This document shows, in pieces, positions 1-9,329 of a stretch of DNA of 64,000 nucleotides. The notes below the pieces were generated by a model. That model ran no database searches, was not told where the DNA came from, and was given only the letters and a program-made list of their open reading frames with translations. Source of the DNA: Pararhodobacter sp. CCB-MM2. GTDB lineage: Bacteria > Pseudomonadota > Alphaproteobacteria > Rhodobacterales > Rhodobacteraceae. Position 1 is the stretch's first letter. Each line of letters starts with the position of its first letter. The DNA lies in NCBI RefSeq assembly GCF_001691415.1, contig NZ_LRRR01000008.1:107816-171815 (forward strand). Reading direction: 5' to 3'. The position numbers and the translations under genes are program-made.

Positions 1-356
1 AGCGTCCGGGCGACATCGCCGAGCGCGCGCGTGAGATCCTCGCCTCGGCGGCCAGCACCGCGCCGGCACCTGCCGCGCCGGCCGCAACCGGCTCGCGTGA
101 GCCGTCGATCCCGACCTCAGCCAGCGTGGCCGAACAGGCGACCGATGAGAACGCGATCCGCCTGCGCGACGTGAACCTCATCGGCGTCTTCGGATCCGAG
201 AACGACCGTCGGGCGCTGGTGCGTCTGGCCAGTGGTCGCGTGGTACGTCTGCGCGTCGGCGACCGGCTGGAAGGCGGTCAGGTCGCCGCTATCGGTGAGA
301 GCGAGCTGCGCTACGTCGTCCGGGGCCGCAACGAGGTTCTGCGCATCGGCGGCTGA
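1..356 (+). CDS. C-terminal part of a cut-off protein (PilP/GspC-like tail)
   Basis: The reading frame is open from the left edge (first full codon at base 3) to TGA at 354-356, so only about the last 117 residues are present. The visible part starts with a helical stretch, then a low-complexity Ala/Pro linker. It ends in a compact domain of about 65 residues containing VNLIGVFG, RALVRL, VRVGDRL and LRYVVRGRNEVL. That alternating pattern resembles the small beta domains at the C-terminus of PilP/GspC-type pilus or secretion proteins; this is an inference from pattern only. A GTG at 126 could be mistaken for a start, but the frame is open well upstream of it. Function unknown. Confidence 0.7.
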   Translation, partial: RPGDIAERAREILASAASTAPAPAAPAATGSREPSIPTSASVAEQATDENAIRLRDVNLIGVFGSENDRRALVRLASGRVVRLRVGDRLEGGQVAAIGESELRYVVRGRNEVLRIGG

Positions 357-375
357 TCCGTGTCACAGGTCATGG

Positions 376-408
376 AAAAAGGGCGCTCCTTGCGGGGCGC
401 CCTTTTTC
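376..408 (+). terminator. Intrinsic terminator after the first gene
   Basis: A stem AAAAGGGCGC.../...GGGCGCCCTTTTT with a short TTGC-type loop begins about 20 bases after the stop codon at 356 and ends in a T run. Because the A and T runs are complementary it may also work on the minus strand for rnd, whose stop codon lies at 427. Confidence 0.8.
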
Positions 409-426
409 TATGGGTGATGGGCAGGG

Positions 427-1590
427 TCAGGCCTGCAGTTCGATGACCTGGACCTGCTGCCCCTTAGCCGCGAGGGCCAGCTCACCGGCGCAGAGGCGCA
501 GGGCATCGGCCCCGAACAGCTCGCGCCGCCAGCCTTTCAGGCAATCGACATCCCGCTTGCCCGCGGCAATCGCATCCAGATCTGAGGTCGGGGCAATCAG
601 CTTCTGCGCCACGCCCGCGCTGTCGGCCTTGGCCTTCAGCAGGACGCGCAGCAGGTCGGCCAGGGCCGGGTTCACCTGCAGCGGCGCTTCCTCGGCCGTG
701 GTGCGGGGCCAGTCCTTGGGGTTCAGCGCCAGCGCATGCTGCACCGCCTCAAGGATGCCATCGGCGATCTCACCGCGACGGGCCTCCCGCAGAAGCAGCC
801 GCGAACGGCCCAGGGCTTCGAGACTGTCGGGCTTGGTCGAGGCCAGTTCCAGCAGCGCATCGTCCTTGTACACGCGGGACCGCGGCACGTTGCGGGTCTG
901 GGCGTAATCCTCGCGGAAGCGGGCCAGTTCCTTGACCATCGCCATGAACTTGCCGGACTGGCCGCGGGTGCGGACCTTCTGCCAGGCGTCCTCGGGATGG
1001 GTCACATAGGTGTCGGGCGAGGTCAGGACGGCCATTTCCTCGGCCACCCAGGCGGCGCGGCCGCTCTTCTCGATATCCTTCTTCAGATGCTCGTAGATCT
1101 GGCGAAGGTGGGTCACGTCATCCAGCGCATAGCGCAGCTGGGCGTCGGACAAGGGGCGCTGCGACCAGTCGGTGAAGCGCGAGGTCTTGTCCAAGGGCGC
1201 GCGGGCGATCTTCTTGACCAGCGTCTCGTAGCCGACCTGTTCACCGAAGCCGCAAACCATCGCGGCGATCTGGGTGTCGAACAGGGGCTGCGGGATCACG
1301 CCACCGTCGATGAAGAAGATCTCCAGATCCTGACGGGCGGCGTGGAACACCTTCACCACGTCAGGATTGCGCATCAACTCCAAGAGCGGATCGAGGGACA
1401 GGCCCTCGGCCAGCGGGTCGATGATATAGGCGCGATCGGGCCCCTTGCCGGGCAGCGCCATCTGCACGAGGCAGAGCTTGGCGTAATAGGTGCGTTCGCG
1501 GAGGAATTCGGTGTCGAGGGTGACGTAGGGCTCGTTCGCCGCCTCGTCGCAAACTGCGGCAAGGGCCTCGGTCGTGGTAATGATGTTCAT
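427..1590 (-). CDS. rnd: Ribonuclease D
   Basis: 387 residues, close to the usual length of RNase D, a 3'-5' exonuclease that trims tRNA precursors and other stable RNAs in the cytoplasm. The N-terminal half is a DEDD exonuclease domain: LDTEF near residue 22 supplies the first acidic pair, VFHAARQDLEIFF the next Asp, and YALDDVTHL the last Tyr/Asp motif. A helical HRDC domain follows (about 205-290), then a C-terminal helical region. ATG start at 1590. It is separated by about 90 bases from the next gene on the same strand, so it may have its own promoter. No oddities seen. Confidence 0.95.
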   Translation of the reverse strand: MNIITTTEALAAVCDEAANEPYVTLDTEFLRERTYYAKLCLVQMALPGKGPDRAYIIDPLAEGLSLDPLLELMRNPDVVKVFHAARQDLEIFFIDGGVIPQPLFDTQIAAMVCGFGEQVGYETLVKKIARAPLDKTSRFTDWSQRPLSDAQLRYALDDVTHLRQIYEHLKKDIEKSGRAAWVAEEMAVLTSPDTYVTHPEDAWQKVRTRGQSGKFMAMVKELARFREDYAQTRNVPRSRVYKDDALLELASTKPDSLEALGRSRLLLREARRGEIADGILEAVQHALALNPKDWPRTTAEEAPLQVNPALADLLRVLLKAKADSAGVAQKLIAPTSDLDAIAAGKRDVDCLKGWRRELFGADALRLCAGELALAAKGQQVQVIELQA

Positions 1591-1683
1591 TCGGCCTCGC
1601 TGGTGGCGGGGGCGTCCCGCTGGTCCTAAGGTTCTAAGGGCCGGGGCGGGGATTGGAAAGCGTTTCCGTCCTGCGGTGCTTGA

Positions 1684-2151
1684 TTATTCCCGTGCCAGCA
1701 GCCGGGCTTGCCCCCGCGCCGGCCCGCGCGTGTCATGACCTTCCAGTGTGAAAGCCAGCGCCGCCCCGTCCCGCGTGAGGCTCATGCGAGCGTCGTCTTC
1801 TCCGCGAAGGGTCAAAGCATTGGCTTCGGCCCGGCCTTGAAGCGTCGGCGGCAAGTCCCCCTCCGTTGCGCCGCGGGCCTCGGCGGTCAGGGTGCCGTCG
1901 GGGCTCTCGATCAGGGTGTAGTTCACACTCTGCGAGCCCTGCGCCGTGGCGCAGCGGCCGACGAACTGGCTGCGCGCGGCGGCGCCTTGGGCATCGAGCG
2001 GGTTGAAGCGCAAGCGGCACTGGAAGCGTTGCGCGGGCTCGGTGCCGAGGGTCAGAGTGCCCTCGCCCTGCCATTGCCCGGTGAAGGCGGGCAGGGTCTG
2101 GGCGTGGAGCGGCGTGGTGAAGGCGAGCATCAGCAGCAGGGGGCGGATCAT
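1684..2151 (-). CDS. Small exported protein of unknown function
   Basis: 155 residues. It begins with a clear Sec signal peptide (MIRPLLLMLAFTTPLHA, predicted cleavage before QTLPAF), so the mature protein should be periplasmic. The mature part is rich in beta-type segments (GQWQGEGTLTLG, SQFVGRCATA, VNYTLIESPDGTL), suggesting a small beta-barrel or lipocalin-like fold; no family is recognised. Its ATG overlaps the stop of the transporter gene 2148-4268 in an ATGA motif, so the two are translationally coupled and the protein probably works with, or is exported alongside, that RND transporter. Confidence 0.75.
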   Translation of the reverse strand: MIRPLLLMLAFTTPLHAQTLPAFTGQWQGEGTLTLGTEPAQRFQCRLRFNPLDAQGAAARSQFVGRCATAQGSQSVNYTLIESPDGTLTAEARGATEGDLPPTLQGRAEANALTLRGEDDARMSLTRDGAALAFTLEGHDTRGPARGQARLLARE

Positions 2152-4268
2152 TTGAGGCTCCGTCGGATGAGGCCGGGCAGCAGGAACAGGTCGGCGACCA
2201 AGGCCAGCGCCACGGCCAGCGCGATGAGGCCACCGAAGACCGAGAGACCGGACAGCGAGGAAAACAGCGTCACCAGTAGCCCCACCAGCAGGATCGCTGT
2301 GGTCGCGGCCATCGGCGGGCCGGCCTCAGCGACGGCTTGGTCGGTGCGCTCGGCCACCGTGCCCTGTGCGAGGCGGAAGCGGTTGAGGAAATGCAGCGTG
2401 TCATCGACGGCGATGCCGAAGGCCACGGTCAGCGCGATCATGTTCATGATCGTCAGCTCGCGCCCGAGGATCACCAGCCAGGCCTCGACGCCGAGGATCG
2501 GGATCAGGTTTACCACCAGCGCGACCAGCGACAGCCGCCAGGAGCGATGCACCAGCGCGACCAGCAGCGTGATGGCGAGGATCGTCGAATAAAGGCCCCA
2601 GCGCAGACTTTCCACGATGCGCGGCCCCTCGGTCAGCAGGGCCTGTCCGGGGCCGATCACCTGCGTGACGGGGCCGAGGTCTGCCGCCGCCAGTCGGTCG
2701 GTCAGGGCTGTCAGGGCCTCATCCGCGCGGATGTCGCGGGCGGCGATGGGCATCTGGACGGGCAGGGCATGGGCGTTGCCATCCGACGAGGCCATGCGCG
2801 CCAGCATCGCCGCCCCGGTCTCGCCCGCGGTGAAATTGTCGGCCGAAGGGCCATAGATCGCCGTTGCTGCGGCGCGGACACGGGCGAGCGGGTCGGCGGG
2901 ATCGGCCTCGATCACCACCAGCATCCGATCCGAGCCGAGGCCGGCCTCATCCATGGCCGTCAGCGCCTCGGTCACCTCGGTGCCGCGCGGCAGGTAATCG
3001 GCGTAGCGGAAGCCGACCTCGGATTGGCTTTGCAGGCCCCAGACCCCCGCCAGCAGCAGGGCGGCGACAATGGGCACCGACCGCGTGTACCGCGACAGGC
3101 GCTGCGCCGGGGCGACGATGCCCGAGAAGAAGCGCGGCGGCGCGCCCTCGGGTTCCGGAACGCGCAGCGCCCACATCAGCACCGGGGTCATGAGCAGCAC
3201 CGCGGCCAGCGACAGCGCCATGCCGACCCCGCCGGTCCAGGCCATGGTGTTCAGCGACGGCGAGTCGGGCAGGGAGAGCGAGGAGAAGGCGATGACGGTC
3301 GTGAGCGAGGTCAGCGCGGCGGCGGGGGCGGTCTGGGCCAGCGCGCGGGCGAGGGCGGCGGGACGGTCGCTCGCGCCCCGGACGGCATGGATCGCCGCGT
3401 GGTAGACATGGATCGCATCCGAGAAGGCCAGCACGATCAGCACCACCGGCAAGGAGCCCATCAGCGGGTCGATGGGCGTGTCGGTGAGCCCGAGGAAGCC
3501 CAGAAACCACACCAGCCCGGTGATCGGCGGCAGCGCGATCACGATGGTCGCGCGCAGGCCCCGGAACAGCAGCGCCGAGAGGCCGAGGCAGAACAGAACC
3601 GCAGCCGGCACGAGGACCGAGAGGTCGTAGATCAGTTCCGACGCGATGGCGCGTTGCACTTCAAGGATGCCGACCGGCTGAACCGAGATCCCGGGCACCA
3701 CGGCGGCGGCCTCCTGCAGGCGGTCCGCGAAATCGGGGCCGCCTTGGCCCGCGCCAGGGGCGACGGCAATCAGCGTCTCGGTCAGGTCTTCGGAGATCAG
3801 CTGCGCCGCCAACGGGTTCTCGGCCCGCATGGTCTGCAAGCGCGCTTCGGGGGGCAGGGCCGCCAGTTCCGGCCCCGACAGCCACGCGCCCTGACGACCG
3901 GGAGCGGGCAGGCCGGGGAGCGAGATTACCTGCTCAACGCCCTCGGTGAACTGCAATTCGAACACCAGATCATCGAGCGCGGTCAGCGCCTCGTCACTGG
4001 CGAAACTGCCGCCGGGCAGGCCGGGTGCGCGGACCAGCAGCACCTCTTCGGCGCGGAAGGGCGTGAAGCGCGCCTCGTAACGGTCGAGCGCCTGCGCGCC
4101 TTCCGTCTGCGACCCGATCAGGCCCGCCAGATTGACCGCCACGCGGATCTGCGTCGCCTGCCAAAGCGCAAGGCCGGTGATCAGCACCAGCGCCAGCGCG
4201 GGCCAGAGCGGGTGCGCCAGAAGGACGGCAAAGAGCCGGGTCAGAAGGGAGGACTTGTCGCTCTGCAT
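2148..4268 (-). CDS. RND/MMPL-family membrane transporter
   Basis: 706 residues with two copies of the RND half-unit: one transmembrane helix near the start (about 17-37), a large periplasmic loop, five helices around 210-370, then the same pattern repeated in the second half. The motif FGIAVDDTLHFLNRF near the C-terminus is typical of MMPL/SSD-type exporters, which use the proton gradient to move lipids or hydrophobic compounds. The protein is shorter than AcrB-type pumps (about 1000 residues) and has no membrane fusion partner nearby, as expected for MMPL-like lipid exporters. Coupled by a 4-base overlap to a small periplasmic protein. Substrate cannot be read from sequence. Confidence 0.85.
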   Translation of the reverse strand: MQSDKSSLLTRLFAVLLAHPLWPALALVLITGLALWQATQIRVAVNLAGLIGSQTEGAQALDRYEARFTPFRAEEVLLVRAPGLPGGSFASDEALTALDDLVFELQFTEGVEQVISLPGLPAPGRQGAWLSGPELAALPPEARLQTMRAENPLAAQLISEDLTETLIAVAPGAGQGGPDFADRLQEAAAVVPGISVQPVGILEVQRAIASELIYDLSVLVPAAVLFCLGLSALLFRGLRATIVIALPPITGLVWFLGFLGLTDTPIDPLMGSLPVVLIVLAFSDAIHVYHAAIHAVRGASDRPAALARALAQTAPAAALTSLTTVIAFSSLSLPDSPSLNTMAWTGGVGMALSLAAVLLMTPVLMWALRVPEPEGAPPRFFSGIVAPAQRLSRYTRSVPIVAALLLAGVWGLQSQSEVGFRYADYLPRGTEVTEALTAMDEAGLGSDRMLVVIEADPADPLARVRAAATAIYGPSADNFTAGETGAAMLARMASSDGNAHALPVQMPIAARDIRADEALTALTDRLAAADLGPVTQVIGPGQALLTEGPRIVESLRWGLYSTILAITLLVALVHRSWRLSLVALVVNLIPILGVEAWLVILGRELTIMNMIALTVAFGIAVDDTLHFLNRFRLAQGTVAERTDQAVAEAGPPMAATTAILLVGLLVTLFSSLSGLSVFGGLIALAVALALVADLFLLPGLIRRSLK

Positions 4269-4307
4269 CGGGCGGAGAATAGCGCCCGGCCAGATGGCGG
4301 CAAGGTG

Positions 4308-5693
4308 TCAGGCGGTGAGCGCGGGGATCGGTGCGGCCACGGCAACGGGGTGCATCGGGAAGCGGATCAGGATGATCGCCGGATGCGTGACGCCCTCCAG
4401 ATCTCGGCTCATGGTCCCCAGACGCCCGGTGACGATCTTCTCGCTGGCTTGGCTGGCGTTGGCGACGGCCTCGACCTCGGTGTCATGGGGCCAGCCGGCA
4501 GCCATGAGATCGGCCTCGATGCGCGGGATCTGGCGGGTCGCCATGTACAAAGCCAGCGTCGCACCGGGGCGGGCCAATGCGGCGATGTCGGGCGCATCGG
4601 CGTCGTCGCGCTTCGTCGCGGTGGCAAGGATCAGGTGATCAGTCGCGCCGCGCTCGGTGAGGGCGCGGTTGAGGCTGGCGGCGGCGGCGCTGGCGGCGGT
4701 GACACCGGGGACGATCTCGGTCTCGATCCCGGCTTCGCGCGCGGCGCGGAGTTCCTCCTCGGCCCGGCCGAACAGCGAGGGATCGCCGGATTTCAGCCGC
4801 ACCACCCGCTGCCCCTGCCGCGCGGCCGAGACGATCAGCGCGTCGATCTTCTCCTGCGGCCATTCATGCGCGCCGACGGTCTTGCCGACATAGATGCGCT
4901 GCGCGTCGCGGCGGGCGAGTTCCAGCACTTCGGGGTCCACCAGACGGTCGTAGAAGATCACGTCGGCCTCCTGCAGCCGCTTCACCGCCCGCAGGGTCAT
5001 CAGATCGCGCGCACCGGGGCCGGCACCGACCAGCGAGATATGGCCGCGGGCCTGATCGCCGGGGGCCTGACCCTCAGCGATGGCGGCTTTCAGCAGGCTC
5101 GCGGCCTCACGCTCCTTGCCGCGCGCATGGGCGTCGCGGATGGGGCCTGCGAACACCCAATCCCACAGCGCGCGGCGACGGGCATGGGGCACGGCCTCGG
5201 CCACGGCCGAGCGCAGGCGACCGGCCAGCGCGGCCAGCGCGCCGAGGTTGGGTTCCAGCATCTGCTCGATCTGGGTCTTAATCTGGCGGCCGAGCACCGG
5301 GGCCGTGCCCTCGGTGCCGATCGCCACCACGACCGGGTCGCGGTCGACGATCGAGGGCGTCACGGCATCGCAGAGCTCGGGCCGGTCGACGACATTCACC
5401 ACGCAGCCCGCCGCCTTCGCCACGGCATGCAGGGCCACGTCCTGTTCCTCGTCGCCCGTGGCGATGAACACCAAAGCGGCGCCGGTGAAGGCCTCGGCGC
5501 TGGCCTCCGTCACCTGCTCAGCCCGGCCCGAGGCGACGAGACCCGCCAGTTCCGGGTCCAGCGCGGCCGCGATCAGGCGCAGGCGGGCCTCGGCCTTCAG
5601 CATCAACCGCGCCTTCTGCGCCGCCTGTTCGCCACCCCCCGCGATCACCACGAGACGGTCGGCCATTTGCAGGAACATCGGGAAGGTCTTCAT
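4308..5693 (-). CDS. cysG: Siroheme synthase (trifunctional)
   Basis: 461 residues, the full length of CysG. The N-terminal part (about 1-150) has the NAD-binding loop VVIAGGGEQAAQKARLML and the VVNVVDRPELCDAV segment of precorrin-2 dehydrogenase/ferrochelatase. The C-terminal part (about 215-455) is the uroporphyrinogen-III methyltransferase, with ISLVGAGPGARDLMTLRA, DVIFYDRLV and LKSGDPSLFGRAEEE. It makes the siroheme that NirB in the same cluster needs for nitrite reduction, and also serves sulfite reductase. It is the last gene of the nitrate cluster, 24 bases after the TrpD2-like gene, and is likely co-transcribed with it. Confidence 0.95.
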   Translation of the reverse strand: MKTFPMFLQMADRLVVIAGGGEQAAQKARLMLKAEARLRLIAAALDPELAGLVASGRAEQVTEASAEAFTGAALVFIATGDEEQDVALHAVAKAAGCVVNVVDRPELCDAVTPSIVDRDPVVVAIGTEGTAPVLGRQIKTQIEQMLEPNLGALAALAGRLRSAVAEAVPHARRRALWDWVFAGPIRDAHARGKEREAASLLKAAIAEGQAPGDQARGHISLVGAGPGARDLMTLRAVKRLQEADVIFYDRLVDPEVLELARRDAQRIYVGKTVGAHEWPQEKIDALIVSAARQGQRVVRLKSGDPSLFGRAEEELRAAREAGIETEIVPGVTAASAAAASLNRALTERGATDHLILATATKRDDADAPDIAALARPGATLALYMATRQIPRIEADLMAAGWPHDTEVEAVANASQASEKIVTGRLGTMSRDLEGVTHPAIILIRFPMHPVAVAAPIPALTA

Positions 5694-5717
5694 CGTCGGC
5701 TCCGGTGTTTCAGAGGG

Positions 5718-6701
5718 TCAGGCGGCGCGTTTGAGGCGGGCGGTCCACAGGTCTTGCGCCAGTTTCAGCCCGGCGTCGGGATCGGATGCGACACCCAGCG
5801 CCATCAGCGCGACGGCGGCGGTGCCCAAGACGATCGCCTCGGCATAGGGGTCGTAGATCAGCCCCTGCCAGAGGGCGGCCAGCGCCTCGGGGGCGGTATG
5901 CTCGGGCCCCTCGGCCAGACGGCCGGTGTCATCGATCAGCGCGGGCGCATTGGCCTCGAAGGGCTGGCCGTCGCGAAGGCCCATCAGGGCGATGTCCTTC
6001 GAGGGCGCGCGCTCGAACTCGCCGCCCGCGCCTTTCAGCACCATCTGGTTCGGCTGGCCCAGAAGGGCCGAGGAATCGGTCTGCAGGCCCCGGTAGGGCG
6101 GGTGGAAGACGCCCTGCACCGAGGTGCGCGCGCCGCCCGGGTTGAACAGCCTCAGCGCGGTGTTGATGGGCGAGCGCAGGCCCAGCACCTCGCGCAGGCG
6201 CAACACGCGCAGAGCCTCGGGCGCGGCGGCTTCCAGAGGCAGATAGGCGATGCCCTGCCGCTGCAGCAGCGCGCCCGCATCGGCCATGCCCTGCGCCGCC
6301 GCGATGCCGACCGAGGCCAGCGCGCCCCGCACCGAGCCCGCGCCATCGGCGGCGTTCCAGCCGTGCAGCAGCACCGGATGACCCGCCTGCGCCACCAGCC
6401 GCGCCGAAAGCAGGAACCACGGCAACCCGCGCGAGCGCCCGGCGGCGTAGCTCGGCCAGTCGAGGGCCGGGGCAGGCCCCTCCCAGACCTGGGCCGAGGC
6501 GCGGATCGCCTCGACGAAGCCGGCGATTTCCTCGGCGTTTTCCGAGCGGAAGCGCATCAGCATCAGGATCGCGCCGGCCGCCTCGGGGGCGCCTTCGCCG
6601 CGCAGGATCAAGCCCAGCGCGTCGCGTGCCTCGTCGCGCGTCAGGTTGCGCGAGCGGCCGGGACCGCGCGCGAGGATTTGCACATAGGGGGCTAATGTCA
6701 T
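5718..6701 (-). CDS. TrpD2/YbiB-like phosphoribosyltransferase-fold protein
   Basis: 327 residues. The N-terminal helical bundle (LTRDEARDALGLILRGEG, about 20-40) and the overall layout match the anthranilate phosphoribosyltransferase fold, but the GTGGD motif of true TrpD is absent at the expected position, where the sequence reads LDWPSYAAGRSRGLPWFLL. It therefore belongs to the TrpD2/YbiB group, reported as nucleic-acid binding rather than as an enzyme of tryptophan synthesis. Its ATG overlaps the nasA stop by 4 bases and cysG follows closely, so it is a bona fide member of the nitrate operon. Its role there is not known. Confidence 0.75.
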   Translation of the reverse strand: MTLAPYVQILARGPGRSRNLTRDEARDALGLILRGEGAPEAAGAILMLMRFRSENAEEIAGFVEAIRASAQVWEGPAPALDWPSYAAGRSRGLPWFLLSARLVAQAGHPVLLHGWNAADGAGSVRGALASVGIAAAQGMADAGALLQRQGIAYLPLEAAAPEALRVLRLREVLGLRSPINTALRLFNPGGARTSVQGVFHPPYRGLQTDSSALLGQPNQMVLKGAGGEFERAPSKDIALMGLRDGQPFEANAPALIDDTGRLAEGPEHTAPEALAALWQGLIYDPYAEAIVLGTAAVALMALGVASDPDAGLKLAQDLWTARLKRAA

Positions 6702-9328
6702 TCCGCTGCCAGCCGCGGGGCGGCCGCCTCCAGCAAGGCCTTGAGTTCAGGCTTGCAGGATCCGCAATTCGTGCCGGCGCGCAAGGCCTGACCGATCGCC
6801 TCGACCGAGGTGAGGTTCTGCGCGCTGATCGCGGCGCGGATCGTGTTCACGCCCACGTCGAAACAGGCGCAGATCGTCGCGCCGGGGTCCGGGCGGTCGG
6901 CGCCGGGTTGGCCGGCCAGCACGCCCAGCGCATCCTCGGCGCCCAGCAGCCCGATCAGATGCTGGCGCGAGACGGCGACGGGGTCGCGGGCGACGAACAG
7001 CGCGGCGGCAAGGCGGCCGTCCTGCAGAAAGGCCAGCCGGTGCAGGCCGCGCGCGGGGTCCGCGACGACCAGCGGCTCGGCATCGGGCGAGAGGCCGAAC
7101 AGGGCGCGGGCGGCCTCGGTCCAGTCCTGCGGCGCGGTCTCCCACGCCAATTCGCAACGCCAGCCGCCCCGCGCGCGGGCCTTCGCCCAATAGGGGGCGT
7201 CGGGGACGGGTTCTTCCAGCGACAGCGCGAAGCCATAGGCCCCGGCGGCGAAGGCGGTGACGCGGCAGGTGGCGGCCTTGCTCTCGGGCTGGCCCGAGAC
7301 GGGATCGGTGACCGCCGGGACCAGCGCGTCGATGCGCCCGGCCGAGGCGGTCTCGCCGGTCCAGTGCATCGGCGCGAAGACCTGCCCCTGCTGCACCTTG
7401 TCCGAGACCAAGACCCGCAGGATCGCCGCCCCGACCGGGCTTTCCACCCGGGCGAGCGAGGCCGGGGACAAGCCGGCCAGCGCCGCGTCGACCGGATGGA
7501 TCTCCAGATAGGGCTCGGCCATATGGGCGTTGAGGCGCGGCGACTTCGCGCTGCGGGTCATCGTGTGCCATTGGTCGCGCAGCCGTCCGGTGTTCAGCAC
7601 CAGCGGCCAGTCGGCCGAGGGGCGCGCGACCGGGGCCTGCGTGCTGACCGCCAGCATCCGCCCGCGCCCGTCCGAAGTGAAGAACCGCCCGTCGCCAAAG
7701 AAGCGCCCGCCGCTGCGGGTGCCCGAGCGCGGCCAGTGGAAGGGCTCGAGCGCGTCGTAATCGGCGTCCGAGCAATCGGCGAGGGCCGAGATGTCGAAAT
7801 CCCGCCCGAACTTGCCCGCGACCCCCGAGAGGGCGGCGTATTCGCGGAAGATCTCGGCCGGGTTTGCATAATCAAAGGCGGCGACATGGCCCATGCGGCG
7901 GGCGACCTCGGCCAGAATGTCCCAATCGGCGCGGGCCTCGCCCGGGGCGGGCAGGAAGGCGCGCTGGCGCGAGATGCAGCGTTCGGAATTGGTGACGGTG
8001 CCGTCCTTCTCGCCCCAGGCCGTGGCAGGCAGCAGCACATGCGCGAGGCGGGCAGTATCCGTGCGGCCGGTCACATCCGAGACGACGACGAAGTCACAGC
8101 TGGCAATCGCGTCGCGCACGGCATCGGCGTCGGGCATCGAGACGGCGGGGTTGGTGTGGATGATCCAGAGCGCCTTGATCCGGCCCTCGCCCACCGCCTT
8201 GAACATGTCGACGGCCTTGAGGCCCGGCTTGTCGGCGATGACCGGCGAATCCCAGAATTCGTGCACGGCAGTGCGGTGGGTGGCGTTCTCGATATCGAGA
8301 TGGCAGGCGAGCATGTTCGCAAGACCGCCGACCTCTCGCCCGCCCATGGCATTGGGCTGGCCGGTCACGCTGAACGGGCCCATGCCGGGCTTGCCGATCC
8401 GGCCGGTAGCAAGGTGGCAGTTCAGGATCGCGTTGACCTTGTCCGACCCTTGCGAGGATTGGTTCACGCCCTGCGAATAGATCGTCACCACCTTCTCGCG
8501 CCGCATCCAGAGGCGGCAGAAGGCGTCGATCTCCTCGGCGCTGAGGCCGGTGGCCTCGGGATCATCAGCGCGGGCGGCGGCGAGGGCGGCGACGAAGCCC
8601 TCGACATGCGCGCCGAGGAAGGCATGGTCCAGCGCGTCCTCGTCGACGATCCGGGTGAGCAGCGCGTTGAACAGCGCCACATCCGAGCCGGGGCGCAGCG
8701 CCAGATGCAGGTCCGACAGGTCCGAGGTCGCGGTGCGGCGCGGGTCCACGGTGACGACGCGCATCTCGGGCCGGGCGGATTTGGCGGCGGCGAGGCGCTG
8801 GTAGAGGACCGGGTGACACCAGGCGAGGTTCGAGCCCACCAGCACCACGGTGTCCGCCAGTTCGATATCGTCATAGAGGCCGGGCACGGTGTCGGTGCCG
8901 AAGGCCCGCCTATGACCCGCCACCGACGAGGCCATGCAGAGCCTTGAATTCGTGTCGATATTGCCCGAGCCGATATAGCCCTTCATCAGCTTGTTGGCGA
9001 CGTAGTAATCCTCGGTCAGTAACTGGCCCGAGACGTAGAAGGCCACCGCATCGGGGCCGTATTCCGCCGCCGTGGTGCGGAACTTGTCCGCCACCAGCTG
9101 CAGGGCCTCGTCCCAGCCGCTGTCCTGCCCGCAAACCTGCGGGCGCAGCAGGCGGTCGTCCAGCGACAGGGTCTCGCCCAGAGCCGAGCCCTTGGAGCAG
9201 AGCTTGCCCTTGTTGGCCGGATGCGCCTTGTCCCCGATGATCGCGGCCCCGCCCTTGCCGTCGGGCAAGGCGCTGACGCCACAGCCGACGCCGCAATAGG
9301 GACAGGTGGTGCGGGTCGGGGCGCCCAT
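6698..9328 (-). CDS. nasA: Assimilatory nitrate reductase catalytic subunit
   Basis: 876 residues. It reduces nitrate to nitrite in the cytoplasm with a molybdopterin guanine dinucleotide cofactor. Cys9, Cys12, Cys16 and Cys44 (CPYCGVGCGV ... KLCSKGS) bind the N-terminal 4Fe-4S cluster. The long middle part has the molybdopterin oxidoreductase motifs (LCMASSVAGHRRAFG, TGQPNAMGGREVGGL) and the dinucleotide-binding domain (LNTGRLRDQWHTMTRS). The C-terminus carries a BFD-like 2Fe-2S domain (CACFDVG ... CGSCKPEL), which takes electrons from a reductase partner. I chose the ATG at 9328, one base after the nirD stop; the frame is open further upstream but those residues look non-coding and overlap nirD. 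Depends on the modABC genes nearby for molybdate. Confidence 0.95.
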   Translation of the reverse strand: MGAPTRTTCPYCGVGCGVSALPDGKGGAAIIGDKAHPANKGKLCSKGSALGETLSLDDRLLRPQVCGQDSGWDEALQLVADKFRTTAAEYGPDAVAFYVSGQLLTEDYYVANKLMKGYIGSGNIDTNSRLCMASSVAGHRRAFGTDTVPGLYDDIELADTVVLVGSNLAWCHPVLYQRLAAAKSARPEMRVVTVDPRRTATSDLSDLHLALRPGSDVALFNALLTRIVDEDALDHAFLGAHVEGFVAALAAARADDPEATGLSAEEIDAFCRLWMRREKVVTIYSQGVNQSSQGSDKVNAILNCHLATGRIGKPGMGPFSVTGQPNAMGGREVGGLANMLACHLDIENATHRTAVHEFWDSPVIADKPGLKAVDMFKAVGEGRIKALWIIHTNPAVSMPDADAVRDAIASCDFVVVSDVTGRTDTARLAHVLLPATAWGEKDGTVTNSERCISRQRAFLPAPGEARADWDILAEVARRMGHVAAFDYANPAEIFREYAALSGVAGKFGRDFDISALADCSDADYDALEPFHWPRSGTRSGGRFFGDGRFFTSDGRGRMLAVSTQAPVARPSADWPLVLNTGRLRDQWHTMTRSAKSPRLNAHMAEPYLEIHPVDAALAGLSPASLARVESPVGAAILRVLVSDKVQQGQVFAPMHWTGETASAGRIDALVPAVTDPVSGQPESKAATCRVTAFAAGAYGFALSLEEPVPDAPYWAKARARGGWRCELAWETAPQDWTEAARALFGLSPDAEPLVVADPARGLHRLAFLQDGRLAAALFVARDPVAVSRQHLIGLLGAEDALGVLAGQPGADRPDPGATICACFDVGVNTIRAAISAQNLTSVEAIGQALRAGTNCGSCKPELKALLEAAAPRLAAE

Positions 9329-9329
9329 C

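Noticed and set aside
2337..6695. A very long open frame on the plus strand over the RND, cysG and TrpD2-like genes
   Set aside because: It is antisense to three well-supported genes. In GC-rich DNA the opposite strand often lacks stops. Its product is rich in Arg, Gly, Gln and His, with no domain.
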